DNA from: Melitaea cinxia
Lineage: Eukaryota; Arthropoda; Insecta; Lepidoptera; Nymphalidae
Length of the DNA: 64,000 nucleotides
Direction: 5' to 3'
NCBI RefSeq assembly: GCF_905220565.1
Contig: NC_059412.1
Coordinates: forward strand, 14,294,125 to 14,358,124
Position numbers and translations under genes: made by a program. This document shows, piece by piece, positions 63,663 through 64,000 of the stretch (the first letter of the stretch is position 1; each line of letters begins with the position of its first letter). The notes below the pieces were generated by a model that was not told where the DNA came from, searched no databases, and saw only the letters and a list, made by a program, of their open reading frames with translations.

Positions 63663-63693
63663 GGTCACAACGCTCCGACCACTATTATTTATA
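63657..63693 (-). promoter_or_regulatory. core promoter: TATA box and initiator
   Basis: On the - strand TATAAATA (63693-63686) is followed by CCAGTTCG with its A at 63662, 31 bases downstream. That spacing matches the TATA to start-site distance in arthropods. It lies about 90 bp upstream of the ATG. Confidence 0.6.
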
Positions 63694-64000
63694 TTGTTTG
63701 CTAAACAATTCGATCCGGTACCGATGGTAGAATACCGATCGGTGATACCACAATCGACAGTAAATTGATTCTAAATTAAGTGTCTGGTAATGTTTCAATT
63801 TTTTTTTGAAGAGATTACGATTGCTTTTAGATTTTAATCATGTTTATTTATTTATTTTTAGTAAAAATTTCTAACAGAATATCCGTTTCAAGTATTAAAT
63901 GAATCAATTATCATTGATTTGGCGTGACACGTAAAGAATTGTGTCTAACGTAATTTCAAATTGAATATAAATTTAAAATTCAAAATTGTGAGCGTTAAGA
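63694..64000. other. upstream flank, no gene seen
   Basis: AT-rich sequence upstream of the promoter. No ORF, SINE or known element is recognised. It may hold enhancer sites that cannot be identified by eye. Confidence 0.5.

Overview
This is AT-rich insect nuclear DNA, most likely from a butterfly or moth. The signs are spliced genes with short exons in long introns, arthropod-style splice sites and TATA/initiator elements, and dense interspersed repeats of lepidopteran type: tRNA-headed SINEs, Helitron-like elements, RTE/CR1-like LINE tails and small terminal-inverted-repeat elements. The species cannot be named from sequence alone, and a nymphalid is only a guess. There is no bacterial-style operon, CRISPR array or rRNA gene.

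Layout. (1) Positions 1-7783, + strand: the C-terminal half of a small-optic-lobes (sol)/calpain-15 type calpain, seven exons in view. It starts in a perfect 128-bp tandem array made of one coding exon plus its splice donor. Its introns carry a tandemly amplified SINE tail and a 28-bp minisatellite. Directly after its stop codon lie a CTAG-rich minisatellite and a decayed partial copy of its last exon. (2) 7784-24802: 3'UTR and gene-poor DNA with a hAT-like element, a 124-bp tandem array, and a 5'-truncated LINE whose 697-aa reverse transcriptase frame is open. (3) 24803-63572, - strand: a complete six-exon gene, about 39 kb long, for a 799-aa secreted protein. It has a signal peptide, a long acidic Glu/Lys-rich first exon and His/Gly/Lys-rich C-terminal exons. 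A TATA box and initiator lie upstream. (4) 43996-53409, - strand, inside intron 1 of that gene: a 9.4-kb Ty3/gypsy-type LTR retrotransposon with 289-bp LTRs that read as identical, a tRNA-Leu primer site, a polypurine tract, gag, pol and an errantivirus-like env. It split an older SINE and duplicated GATC.

The two host genes converge on the 7.8-24.8 kb region. Within the retrotransposon, gag ends on a canonical -1 slippery heptamer, a 45-bp repeat array encodes a gag-pol spacer, and env has no initiator of its own, so it probably depends on a spliced RNA. Three frame breaks, at least two in homopolymers, interrupt pol. Their age is uncertain because the LTRs show no divergence, so assembly error and recent mutation are both possible.

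The rest of the sequence is mostly degraded repeats, listed individually where family membership could be seen by comparing copies within the window.
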